In this document: positions 1-11,306 of the stretch, piece by piece
How positions within the stretch are numbered: the first letter of the stretch is position 1
Layout: each line of letters begins with the position of its first letter
Source: Eukaryota sp. TZLM1-RC
Lineage: Eukaryota; Metamonada: BaSk clade
Length of the DNA: 64,000 bases
Assembly (NCBI GenBank): GCA_040285825.1
Contig: JAUPSS010000007.1
Location: 768,501 to 832,500, forward strand
Reading direction: 5' to 3'
Notes under the pieces: model-generated
Databases searched by the model: none
What the model was told of the DNA's origin: nothing
What the model saw: the letters and a program-made list of their open reading frames with translations, nothing else
Program-made: the position numbers and the translations under genes

Positions 1-94
1 AATTTTTAACAAATTTTTTCCACGCTTGCAACATGATAGATTTTTTCAACAGTCCTCATAATTGAGAACATTCTTTTCACTGAAAATCGCTGCT

Positions 95-556
95 ATGATG
101 ACTGAATTTCTGACAACCTCTGCATACCTTGTTATTCGTGAGTACACGAAACATCAAACCCAACAAGGGAGGCTGATAACGGATCACCTGAGCAGTTCGA
201 TTCTACCTTATTTCAATAACTGTCTTCATTTTGACTGTCGCAAGGATATCAAAACTATCTACTTTGATGGTCTAGAATCAATGCAATTGGTCTCATGGTA
301 CTTCCATAGCATTGGGATTGTAGTAGCTCAACTTCTGAATAAAATATCTATTGTGTCTTTGTTGGTGTCTTCACCACCCAGTGTTAGGTTTGATGTTGAA
401 ACCGAGCCACCAACACATATAATGATTTTGCTTTGTCATGTTTTCCCTAATCTGCATATCCGAGAGTCTCACAACAACCCCTGTAATAATAGTTACACAA
501 TCTCTTCCAAAAGTACTTTTGCTATTGCTTTCGGGAACAAAGCTGCTGTTCTATGA
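95..556 (+). CDS. Hypothetical ORF, 153 aa, doubtful
   Basis: An open frame starts at an ATG at 95 and gives about 153 residues. The frame extends upstream to a TTG at 62. I recognise no domain, signal peptide or membrane segment. The composition is mixed, with several His and Cys residues, and the frame lies next to decayed retroelements, so it may be a chance ORF or part of a dead element. No better ORF lies on the opposite strand. Confidence 0.15.
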   Translation: MMTEFLTTSAYLVIREYTKHQTQQGRLITDHLSSSILPYFNNCLHFDCRKDIKTIYFDGLESMQLVSWYFHSIGIVVAQLLNKISIVSLLVSSPPSVRFDVETEPPTHIMILLCHVFPNLHIRESHNNPCNNSYTISSKSTFAIAFGNKAAVL

Positions 557-736
557 TGTTTCCCCTTTCCAGTGGAAACTACTATTTCACCCAATCTGAA
601 CATGTCGGTTTGAATTAATTTGTAGATTTCAAGACAAACTTCAATGTAAGATGCGACGTAGGTGGTGTTGACTTCTTAGTGCGAAGAAACAAAAACAGAT
701 CGAACTATACATATATATACAACACTAAAACTCCAA

Positions 737-946
737 CTATAAATCTTCGAACACAAGAGAATCATTGGTAGGGTTATTGGAGGAAGGGAATAGGTTCAAA
801 ACTAGATGATCAGAAACATTGACATTGGTGGTCCTTCGTTTCGCCTTTGGGGCACCCGGAGGTTCTGTTAGCTGCAAGGGAACATGTGGAGGTGTAGTAT
901 ATGAGTCAGTATCAGCAGCCATTTGCCGGAAAACGAAATTAATCAT
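737..946 (-). CDS. Hypothetical small protein, 69 aa
   Basis: A short ATG-started frame of 69 residues. It contains a Pro-rich stretch followed by a basic PPGAPKAKRR motif and an acidic end (SLVFEDL). The basic proline motif loosely recalls small cyclin-kinase inhibitors, but this is too weak to name. It could be real, since it is the only coherent frame between 560 and 1120, or it could be chance. Confidence 0.25.
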   Translation of the reverse strand: MINFVFRQMAADTDSYTTPPHVPLQLTEPPGAPKAKRRTTNVNVSDHLVLNLFPSSNNPTNDSLVFEDL

Positions 947-1124
947 TTTTCTATCTACACAATTAAATTAGCTTGGCTAACAACTCCAATGATTCCTCTT
1001 TGAAATTAATTTTGTCTTCTTTGTGTAATTTAAATTTTTTCCAAAACAGTTCATCTTGCTTCTCACTCAACTCAAGTTTCTCACCGTTTTGGATCACTGC
1101 TTTCGGATATCCAATTTTTGACAG

Positions 1125-1798
1125 TTATGCGAATCAGATTTAATCTTCCTCCTCCCCAATGCTTATCAGGTATGAAACGCAAATGTGGTGCTTATGCTTC
1201 TTTTGATCAAGTTATTTCCTACTGAAAATTCACTCAAAAAAGATCAATTATCCACGGTGCTGTTCGTAATTGTATTTACGATTTGCTAACATGTGCTCAT
1301 TACCCAGACCATTCAGAACCACTGTTTGATGAATTAAATTTCAGTTTGAGCCAAAACCGAGGTGACCTTCAATGTGCTTGGTATGATGGAACTGAACTAA
1401 TAATCGATTGTACCACCATATCTTCGTGGAAAAGGAGTTCTAATTCTGACATTCAACATTTACTTAAAGTTGCAGAACATTCCAAGAAATCAAAATACGC
1501 AGTTCTTCTTCAACGTCTCAATCGAGCAAGAGGTAGAAACATCAGATTTGTTCCAATTGCTATATCAATTTTTGGTACTATTGGAAGTGAAGGTCTTCTT
1601 TTTTATATGATTTAGGGAAACTTCTCAAAAAATGTGGTCGCACATTTGATTTTCTTACATGGAAGAACAGAATTGTATTTTCGTTATTTAAAGCTCTTCC
1701 TCGGTATATTAACTCCATTTTGAATAACATTATGGAGTTTTATAACAATCGAATTGCTATACAAGTGAATAGCGAAAATCTCCCGTCATTTAGTTGAT
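1125..1798 (+). mobile_element. Decayed non-LTR retrotransposon 3' part with REL-endonuclease domain
   Basis: The main frame at 1283-1615 contains NRGDLQCAWYDG, then LIIDCTT, then AEHSKKSKYAVLL and FVPIAISIFG. This order (Arg-Gly-Asp, an Ile-Asp strand, a Lys-Lys-Tyr helix, Phe-x-Pro-x-Ala) is that of the restriction-enzyme-like endonuclease at the C-terminus of R2/CRE/NeSL-type elements. It resembles the family seen at 35324-35910. After a frame change near 1610 the match continues as FLTWKNRIVFSLFKALPRY, parallel to FLWRSRIQFAIINRLPRF in the other copy. Upstream, 1125-1280 carries Cys/His residues in another frame. Several frame breaks make it dead. No target duplication or tail was found. 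Confidence 0.6.
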
Positions 1799-2529
1799 GG
1801 AGTTTGAGTAGGTAAAGGTATTAGTTGAGGATTGTTGTTGAGTTTTAAAATGTGACTGTTCCAGGAATATAACTTTTTTCTCTATCTTCATTCATTATGT
1901 GCCAAAGACATCATTTTGCACCTCTCATGGTTACCATGGTTGACAAGTGTCCTTCTGATAGGTATGACCAGCTTTTGATGTCGTCACCCTTATCGTAGGT
2001 ATATAATTGTTATCTATTTTCCCTATTACCAATCAACGTGAAATACTGAGCGTGCCACACTTTTAAGGCACCGCCCATGGTTTGCTTCTATCTTTCTACT
2101 CCATAAGACAACCATAAACGAGATTCTCTAGCAGAAATGATGTGGTTTGAGCAATTGAGAGCTTTTTTGTTGAACTATATTTTTATTGAACTAAAATACT
2201 GTCTAGTATTCAATAGCCTCTCAACAAGCATCACTATTATAAACCTACTCACAGCATTTCGTTCATATTCTACACCAATAGCTAAAAGAGCTTTAGAAAC
2301 CATTGTTGGAACAGACTTGAAAATGCAAAAACAATTCTATCCAGAAAGTAACCAGAAAGTGGAATCCACTTTTTCACGAAATTTATTTTGCAAGACTGTC
2401 TTGAAAATTTCTGAAAAGTGTAATTCTTGAAGGCCCAATATTTCTTAAACGAAAAATCGCAAACGGCACCAACTGATATTTTACCCTATATATCTATTCA
2501 ACTGATAGTTCGACTACCTTATTGTGCCA
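1799..2529. other. No gene seen
   Basis: AT-rich sequence without a supportable gene. The 97-aa frame at 2137-2430 has no recognisable feature. Confidence 0.4.
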
Positions 2530-3640
2530 ATGGTTTTTCATATTTTTATATTTTCTTTTTTCGGCGTTAGACAGTGGCGACTCAGCAGAATACACCAAAC
2601 GAGCAGCAGATTTTTGCACAAATCGACTGAGACAACATCCACAGCGTTGAGAACACCGTCGATTTCTGGAGCTACTGAATCTGCCCTTCTTTTACGAAAG
2701 GAATCGTCAGTTTGATCTGGAGATAACTTACGAACTAACGGTTCAATAAAAGCCTCAATAATAAAACATTTGCACATGGTAAATAATTGATCACGAACTG
2801 AATCTTGAACAATTGAGCGACAGGTAAAAAAATCTTTGCAGTTTAAGATTTGGAAAAGCGCAACCACACTTTTGAAGCGACAAATTAAATCTTTTTGTAA
2901 CGAACAAGGCCATAAGAAACATCTCATTCTCGTAGCGGTGGTCCATTGATGATCATTAAGTAGAAGGCCATAAATTTCGGGAACTTGGAAGATTAGACAA
3001 CTTGACCAACTGTCTTCAAGGTCAATCAAAAAATTTGCAAAAACGTATATTTTCTTTAGCCAAGCTACTACGTATAATATTAGCCAAGTTTTCTAAAACT
3101 TTTAAGAATTTTTTCTGCAATTTTGCAAAAGTCAGTGGTAAGGAGAGCAAGCTTCTTGCATGAGGTTCCACCATATCAAATGGAGAACATTGACACCAGA
3201 TTTTTGGTGAAAGACAATCAACTTCCTGTTGCAAAGAAATAAGATAAGATGTGCCACCATTTTCAATGGGATCAATTTTTTCTGGAGCGCGATTCACAAA
3301 TTCAAAGATAAATTTATTACCACCTCCTATAAGTGCAGCTATACAAAGGTAGCTTGATTTATGAAAATCAACACCACCAAGATCTGTACCACAAAAATGT
3401 GACTTCGTAATTGAAATTAATTACAATTAATTAATTTCAATTAATTGGCTTATAACTTCTTTGGCTTTTTTCCAATTCTATAACAAACAAGCGAAGCATG
3501 AATTCTGGCGAAAGATTCTCGTATTGCAATTGGACGAATTATGGATGGATTTTTTTGAGAGCAATTAAGTGCTTGAAATGCTAATATTTCACAGATGGCT
3601 TTGATTTTAGACTTTAGAAAGAGCAATCTTTTCACCAATG
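2530..3640 (-). mobile_element. Decayed non-LTR retrotransposon (RT end to endonuclease)
   Basis: Read on the minus strand, 3638-3450 holds SIIRPIAIRESFARIHASLV, which matches the RT-domain segment IRPIAVGESLSRLLASIV of the element at 60232. Next, 3297-2538 carries the C-terminal region with CFLWPCSLQKDLIC, a Cys/His stretch, VRDQLFTMCK and the endonuclease-like RRADSVAPEIDGVLNAVDVV. Order and orientation fit one element with its palm domain deleted. It is split over at least three frames and more diverged from the 60-kb copy than the 26- and 56-kb copies are, so it is an old member or a sister family. Confidence 0.6.
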
Positions 3641-3797
3641 CAATGCAGCTATTAGCAAGTATTCCTCTTGCTGAAACTTCAAAAGGAAATGAAATATCCT
3701 AAAACAACCCCCAATTTTCACAATAACAATTCTAGACTCTGATATTTTGTACTTTTAATACACGTCTACTATTTGATTATTCTTCCATCGGTGATGT

Positions 3798-4140
3798 TTA
3801 CTCACAAATCAAGACTGTCTTTCTTCTTGATTGTTCAGTATTTTTTGAGATAAGAAATAGATCAGGTCTTAACTCAGTCAAAGCCAACAGAAAATTTACG
3901 TCATGATTTATGTGATAAGCTAAATCGCAGTAAACATCATAATGATCTAGGAAAGGATGAAAGTGGTTAACATCATTTAAAATTGAATCATGTCTCCATT
4001 TAGCTCTATTGTATACTTTAGAGATTTGATAACCTGGACAACAGCATAAAATGTGATAATACGAAGCAGGCTCAGATTGACATAATGAGCAGACAGGAGA
4101 CAATAGTTCATATCCATCAACTAATTTCCGACAAATTTTC
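3798..4140 (-). mobile_element. Fragment of another non-LTR retrotransposon, C-terminal zinc finger and endonuclease start
   Basis: A 101-aa frame contains CSLCQSEPASYYHILCCCPG, which fits the C-x2-C...H-x4-C finger that precedes the endonuclease in R2-like proteins. WRHDSILN and LRPDLFLIS follow, the latter being the Arg-Pro-Asp motif that opens the endonuclease. The spelling of these motifs differs from both main families in this window. The frame stops soon after, so this is a truncated remnant. The flanking 4141-4522 shows no gene. Confidence 0.55.
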
Positions 4141-4522
4141 CTTAGTTAAAGGTTACCAGCAGTAGGTAGTACATTCAAGTAAGAATGATTGCAAACTTAA
4201 TGATTTTAGCAGGTAGATCAATCAATGAACATTGAACGCCAATGATCAGCGTTTATATTTTATGAGTTTGATATGGCAATGTTCACTGAACATTTTACTT
4301 TCCACACCATCAATGTGTCGATACTGTTTTTTAAATTTCTTCATTTTTAAACTTGGAAATATTTTCCGGTAATTATCAATTGATTTCTATCCTCAAACAA
4401 TAAAGAATATTTCTCCCACTTCTCAATTGGATTAAATTTCCGTTTCCAAATAGGTCTTCGTTGTTCCAGTATTTCAAATATATTTACAAGGGGTATACAA
4501 GTCTAGCTTCATTAGAACAGAA

Positions 4523-5431
4523 TTATTTATTCACTGCCTTTAAATTACAAGCTAAATGACCATACAACAAATCATAAAAATGCTCATCTTCAATAAACTC
4601 TGGATGAAACATTTCAAATATATCAACAACCTTGCCTACAGAAAAACCTCTATCCCAATGGAGAACTACCTTAAAGGTACAGAGATCTATGCAGAATGAA
4701 CATAAACCCAGAAACATTAGGACAGCACGTAGAGTGATGCTGTGGAATTCAGGAAGAAACAACAGCAACTTGTGGTTGACTGTATTAACATTTATTCCTA
4801 TTAACTTGGATGTTGGAATTATACGAGCCTTTCCTGTTTTATGACCTTTCAAGATGGTGAGGAACTCTGTGAGAAGAGAGCTGGGAATATCGACCATTTC
4901 ATCAATTAGTTTTAATGAATAATGGAGACCATAATTCTTGATAATGTCAGAAAAGCCAAGATTCCACAGGGGATGCATCAACCGACAATGTAAAAAATCC
5001 CATGAGAGCAGTAGCTTAAATGCATCAACGTCCATGCAATCACTACTGTTTCCATAGGTTAGATTGTAGAGGAGACCGTATGAGAGGTAGTCATTTTGGA
5101 GTCGTGAAAATATGTGTGAATCTGCAGATCGCTTTTTTAGACGTTTAGCCACATTGATTGTGCTCTGATAGTTGTATTTCATGGAGTTTACTATACTGGA
5201 AACATTGTTGATCATCAACAGATCACTGTATCGGTGTATATAATCAGAATCGTCATGGAAAGCCACGCTGCAGAATTTAACAAGATCAACCAACATTTGG
5301 GACGCAGGAGCTTTCTTGCAGAGGAGGGAGATGCATTGAAGTCCCCTCTCTGCGGTTTCACTGTATTCACAGTCAAACAGATAGAACCTTGAAAGGTCTA
5401 TCCAATCCTCTATATCCAGTGTATGTGTCAT
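4523..5431 (-). CDS. Conserved 302-aa protein of unknown family (paralogue A)
   Basis: I do not recognise the family. The protein is 302 residues from an ATG at 5431 and has no signal peptide. It begins with IEDWIDLSRFYLF, then CKKAPASQMLVDLVKFC, VAFHDD, YGLLYNLTYGN, LLTEFLTILKG and a Leu/Cys-rich helix LMFLGLCSFCIDLCTFKVVL. A second gene at 38410-39318 encodes another 302-residue protein, colinear end to end and about half identical by eye. The pattern of regularly spaced Leu/Phe suggests an all-helical, perhaps repeat-like soluble fold. No intron is needed. Both copies share the core motifs and full length, so both are probably under selection. The function is unknown. Confidence 0.75.
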   Translation of the reverse strand: MTHTLDIEDWIDLSRFYLFDCEYSETAERGLQCISLLCKKAPASQMLVDLVKFCSVAFHDDSDYIHRYSDLLMINNVSSIVNSMKYNYQSTINVAKRLKKRSADSHIFSRLQNDYLSYGLLYNLTYGNSSDCMDVDAFKLLLSWDFLHCRLMHPLWNLGFSDIIKNYGLHYSLKLIDEMVDIPSSLLTEFLTILKGHKTGKARIIPTSKLIGINVNTVNHKLLLFLPEFHSITLRAVLMFLGLCSFCIDLCTFKVVLHWDRGFSVGKVVDIFEMFHPEFIEDEHFYDLLYGHLACNLKAVNK

Positions 5432-5535
5432 GAAAGCAGTATGGTGGTATGAATGAGTGGAAGGGCTGTTTGCTGATCAAGATCACTCTTTCCCAGTTTG
5501 GATGCAAATGCCAAAAATTCACAACTGAACCCTAA

Positions 5536-5643
5536 TTAATCCTTTTTCTTTCCATTTTTTTTGACAATTTCTGTGCCAAGTGAGCTCTTAGCTTTCGAGA
5601 AAATTCTTTCAACACCAACTGCAGTAGCTGCTACAAACGACAT
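5536..5643 (-). mobile_element. Possible hAT transposase C-terminal remnant
   Basis: A 35-residue frame holds AATAVGVERIFSKAKSSLG, which resembles the Ala-Thr...Ser-x-Glu-Arg-Ile-Phe-Ser motif of the hAT dimerisation domain. No other hAT sequence is visible around it, and the rest of 5432-6090 looks empty. This could be chance; only the motif supports it. Confidence 0.35.
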
Positions 5644-6090
5644 ATTTAGAAGCACAAAATGAAAGGATGAGGGTAGGGAACAATCAGCAGAAATGGGCTG
5701 CTAGCACATACTCAAAAAATGCTTACATTTTCAATCAAATTAGCAATGCAGTGCAGATAGAACAGACAATGTGAGAAACAAATCGACTATAAACCAATAT
5801 TGCACTGTATTGAATTGAATTGAGGGGCAATCAATATTTTACAAATTTTAATTTACAACTGTTGAATTGGAAATTCAGAATTGAGGAATCCTGGTTGCTG
5901 CTGACGATAACTTGTAAATTTTTAACCATTAAATACACCAATTACTTACTAGATGTGCTAATTGTTCCCAATATTGACTTGACAGTTTTTGCTTAATGTT
6001 ATGAAATGTACCAATTTTGATTTAATCAAAGTAAATAATTTAATGAGAAAAACAAAGACAATACTAAACATGAACACCAACAAAAGCCCA

Positions 6091-6402
6091 TTATAATTGT
6101 ACCAAGGTGTAAGTAATGATCCAAACAAGAATGAATAAGGCAAACGATGTAAACAGTCCTTCCTTTAGTAAGACAAGTCGTCCACCATGTGCTTCTTCAT
6201 CAATCTGCAGATAAGAATTGCAGTAGGAAAGAACAATGACAACAGCGAGGGAAAGGAAGCCGATGATACCAGTGGCTCCCATAACTGGGATCACACCCCA
6301 TATGAGTCCGATTACGACAGCCAGTATCTGACGAAACCAGTATATCACAGAGAGGAGTTCGGGGGTGCTCTGAAGACGTTCACGATCCAGGAAGAGATGC
6401 AT
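6091..6402 (-). CDS. RAB5IF: RAB5IF/OPTI-like ER membrane protein
   Basis: The sequence VIYWFRQILAVVIGLIWGVIP, then CNSYLQIDEEAHGG, then KEGLFTSFALFILVWIITYT follows the RAB5IF (C20orf24, Rab5-interacting) family closely, including the Tyr-Leu-Gln-Ile-Asp-Glu-Glu motif between hydrophobic helices. In animals this protein is an ER membrane factor linked to multipass protein insertion and respirasome assembly. I take the ATG at 6402, giving 103 residues. The frame continues upstream to a GTG at 6474, and a short upstream intron or exon is possible, so the N-terminus is unsettled. Three hydrophobic helices are visible. The family call is firm; the start is not. Confidence 0.75.
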   Translation of the reverse strand: MHLFLDRERLQSTPELLSVIYWFRQILAVVIGLIWGVIPVMGATGIIGFLSLAVVIVLSYCNSYLQIDEEAHGGRLVLLKEGLFTSFALFILVWIITYTLVQL

Positions 6403-6700
6403 GAATAAAATGGTTGGAATGTGTGGAATAATATTGTGGAAATTATTCCAAGAGCGAGATCGATGATGGTCCACGTCTCAGCGTGTTTGACTGTGGAAGC
6501 TTCCAAGATATGCAATCCCTGTGCTAGCTCTGTCTTATCACCCTTGCGTAGCTTTGCCCGTATCGATGGTTGTAATTTTGCATGTACTTACACTGGACCT
6601 TTCCGTGCTCCTTGTATCGATGTCTGTCCTCCTTTTCTTGGAGAAGTGTGCATAGATGCTGAATGTATTTCGAAATCTTGTGAGAAATACGGTTTCTGTT
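6403..6700. other. Region open on both strands, unresolved
   Basis: The plus strand has a 93-aa frame (6421-6702) ending in a Cys-rich segment (CIDVCPPFLGEVC). The minus strand has an ATG near 6652 followed by a basic peptide, a GTAAGT donor-like site, and a second open stretch reading ELAQGLHILEASTVKHAET. The minus reading could be 5' exons of the RAB5IF-like gene or a separate gene. I cannot choose between strands. The stretch from 6703 to 7424 shows no gene. Confidence 0.3.
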
Positions 6701-7424
6701 AGACTACTTAGGTTTTGTAAAGATCTTGTACATGGATCAGCTAATGGGGCATGACTTGTATCGGAGGTTCTGTCATATTCTTCAACTCGACCCCTAAGCA
6801 GAGTTACTGTTATAATGGTTAGATGTTACGTTTGCTACTGAATAGCGTACCTAATTTGACATGATCAATGTGAAAAACAAAACATATTTTAGTAATTAAA
6901 AAACATTCTTTATAACCCAAGCACATACTAGGCTGAGATTCATTGAATTAACTTATGGTATAATAATGGTTAAGTTTTACATCCTGAAAAAACCTCAAAG
7001 TATCATGTAATCACAAGGTTTAGTGAGAACTTTAAATGAAAAGCCGGTTGAAAAGACCACTTAAATAATGAGTTTTGAACCATTTGTTGTTTCAATTTTA
7101 AGGTAGAGGGAAAGACAGTTGAAACATTCGGATTGTGCAGAAATTCCAGATAATTGAAAAAGCATGAGATGTCAATTCATCACGGGTTTATTAAGTATAA
7201 ATCATGTGAAAGTGTGTGAAATAGAGATCGAAATGCCTCACATAATATGTTGGCAGTGATGGAAGCTCATGTAAATGGTGGAGATTGAACGGTATACCTA
7301 TAAGGGGCCAAGGTAGATGAAGGTTCGAAAAAGAAGGTAAGGAGAAAATCTTCCAAAAAACTCAATCCCTGCAACCGTAACATAAATATCCCTTATTCCA
7401 TTGTTATAGACAATATCTATCAGA

Positions 7425-7724
7425 ATGAGCGCATACGATGAAGAGACTTCCAATCTTACATCTGAACTTGGTAACATTACTGAGGTTTTAAAGCAGCGAG
7501 TACTTTCTGTCAGAAATTCAATTGAACGGGACGGTGCACTTGTAGATGCCACGGTATCTGCAACAGAACAGAACCAACAAAGTGTTGATACAGACCATCG
7601 CCTTCTTTCTCGACGTAGGACTTCTCGTTGGTCTTGGTTCTATGACATTTGCCTTTTACTAATAGTGGTTATGATCACCACCTTCATGGTCTTGATAATG
7701 AAGTTGTTCCCCAAACCCCGTTAG
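7425..7724 (+). CDS. USE1: USE1-like Qc-SNARE
   Basis: A 99-residue tail-anchored protein starting at an ATG at 7425. Residues 7-60 form a heptad-like helix (LTSELGNITEVLKQRVLSVR and on) with polar QNQQSVDTD near its end. Then come basic residues RRRTSR, one membrane span (about 75-93) and a short luminal tail KLFPKPR. USE1 proteins end in a very similar span and Met-Pro-Lys-like tail and act in Golgi-to-ER retrograde vesicle fusion. The protein is much shorter than animal USE1 because only the SNARE motif and anchor are present; an upstream exon could be missing. Other Qc-SNAREs or SEC20-type proteins are the alternative. Confidence 0.55.
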   Translation: MSAYDEETSNLTSELGNITEVLKQRVLSVRNSIERDGALVDATVSATEQNQQSVDTDHRLLSRRRTSRWSWFYDICLLLIVVMITTFMVLIMKLFPKPR

Positions 7725-9853
7725 GAAGAGTTGAGTTTATTGTGGTGATTTTTGCTTCTTCAAGCTCTGTTATTCGGAAGTTAACGATCCTTGACTTTGT
7801 GGTTGCAGGATTTTTTTTCCTTTGTACATTTGTTTTTTGAAGTAAAGTTTACTTTTCTCTTGGCTTGTTTTTTATTTTTTTTATTTCGAGAGCATTTGTT
7901 CTGTTCTGATATATTATGAAGATACTTGTGTCTGTGTATTCTGTTAAATGTAACACTGTCAACTGTACAGTCGAGTTTAAGGGCTACAGTTTTCATTTAT
8001 TAATAATTGGTGTGGAAATTTTTCACCTTGGATATCTGTATTCAGTTGAGGCTAGCATTGCCAAAACTTAGCCCGGTGGTACCTAGTTTGATTATGCTCT
8101 GTATGGAATAAGATATGTTTTTCGTTGTTGTTGCACTTATCGAATGAAGAACTTGGTTAATCATGTGGTATTAATGTTTTGTGTTAAGAAGTCAAATATT
8201 TAGTACAAAGAAAAGCAACAATGCCATCACTCATCCTCCAAATACAGAAAAGACAGCCTCTGAAAGTTAGCAAAATTAATTTTAGTTTGTGTTTTGTACT
8301 GAAAAAAGTTTTGAAAAGTGCCAAATAGAGCCCAGACTCTAGCAGAGAGCCCTCAAAGATCGCTTATGGGCTCAATTTCGATGGGTTCTATCACACAGCC
8401 TCTGAAGAAAAGGACTCTAATTGGCCCAACATTCAACATAGAGCATATGTTAAAAATGAACTAAAACACAGTTTAATTATATGAAACACAGACTAACAAC
8501 CTACCTAACAAACTACAACTACATTTATGCTACAATATCTTCTGTTAACAAAGGAACCTCTATTATTTCGAATTGAGAAACATCAAAGAATAAGATTGTA
8601 GAGAAAAGTAAAAAAAACAGAGTTAGAGTTGATGACAAGAGTACACATTTTGGTTCATGATCGAAGAAAAAAGTACACACAAATAATGTAAATATTGGAC
8701 AGAAATCACTTATAGGCTCTATTTGGGACCAGTTTTTGGTGTCAGTCTTTAAATTGACTAAAACAAAATACTGTTTTGTACAAATGAAATGGTTTTGTTT
8801 TGAAAATAGAACTATTTTATTTGTTTGGACTATTTTTTGGTCTGACTATTGATAAAAGTTTTTTCAACTGTGTTCTTGACTCTCTTTTTTATTACTTACC
8901 ACATGAACTCAAACAATTTTATTTTAATTTAGCTGTGGCTAAACGTGACTTTCCCTTTTAGGAAGGTAGATCACGTCATCATAGCTTTAAATTGTAGTTT
9001 GTATTTATTTATTCTGATTTCTTATATTCCTGTTCATAAACGTCTGTTTTTGTTAGTTTATTATGAACCGTGCACAAATAGCAACATTTGTGCGTTGTTT
9101 GGAAATCTTCGTATTCTCTTTTTTTATAACCATACCTGGGCGTGACTACTATCTCCATTTGTCATGGCAGCATATTTCAGTCATATTTTATATCATGTTT
9201 TTGACAATATAGTATACTAGATATTATCTTGTTATTAGGTCTTTATTCAATAATTCTTAATTGATCAAATGATATTTTTATAGCGGGACAATCTAGCTGA
9301 ACACATGTCTTTCAAACAATCAAATCTTTTTCTTAGTTTGTAATCAGTTTAGCACTATCCAATCCACTGGTATCATACCTTTAAATTGAACCAATGGTAT
9401 ACCTTAAATTGGAATTGGAATTCAAAGGTATGACTGGTATCCTGATGAAAACTACGCTTTCTGATGTGTTTTGTCTTCTCCACTTCGTCAACCACCACAG
9501 TTGCCTCTTTGGGACCCAAAGTTTGGGTTCTTCTGCGTTTGGTGTTGGCACTTATTACATCTCCAACACCTTAGTTTAATAAACAGTTATATTTTCAATC
9601 GTGTCCACCCTACTTAACCATTCTAGTACAAAACAAAAAATTCTTTATTGAGATTTTTAGGGATGTCAAGATTTCAAATTGCAAATTGTCACAGTCTGAT
9701 GACAAAACTACTGATAACCTTGACCCAACATGACAGTATTGTCATGACGTCATGCCCAGTTCACAACAGTGTATTAATACATAAACATGGATTGACAAAA
9801 AAATGTATTTTCGAAAGGTGTACAGAAAACGTAATACTAAAAACATGACCAAT
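7725..9853. other. No gene seen, 2.1 kb
   Basis: AT-rich sequence. Short frames here (8945-9145, 9394-9579, 9648-9848) have no recognisable content. A related phrase (CTTATAGGCTC/CTTATGGGCTC...TTTGG) recurs at about 8362 and 8709, suggesting an old repeat. Confidence 0.4.
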
Positions 9854-11306
<1,453 letters not shown>

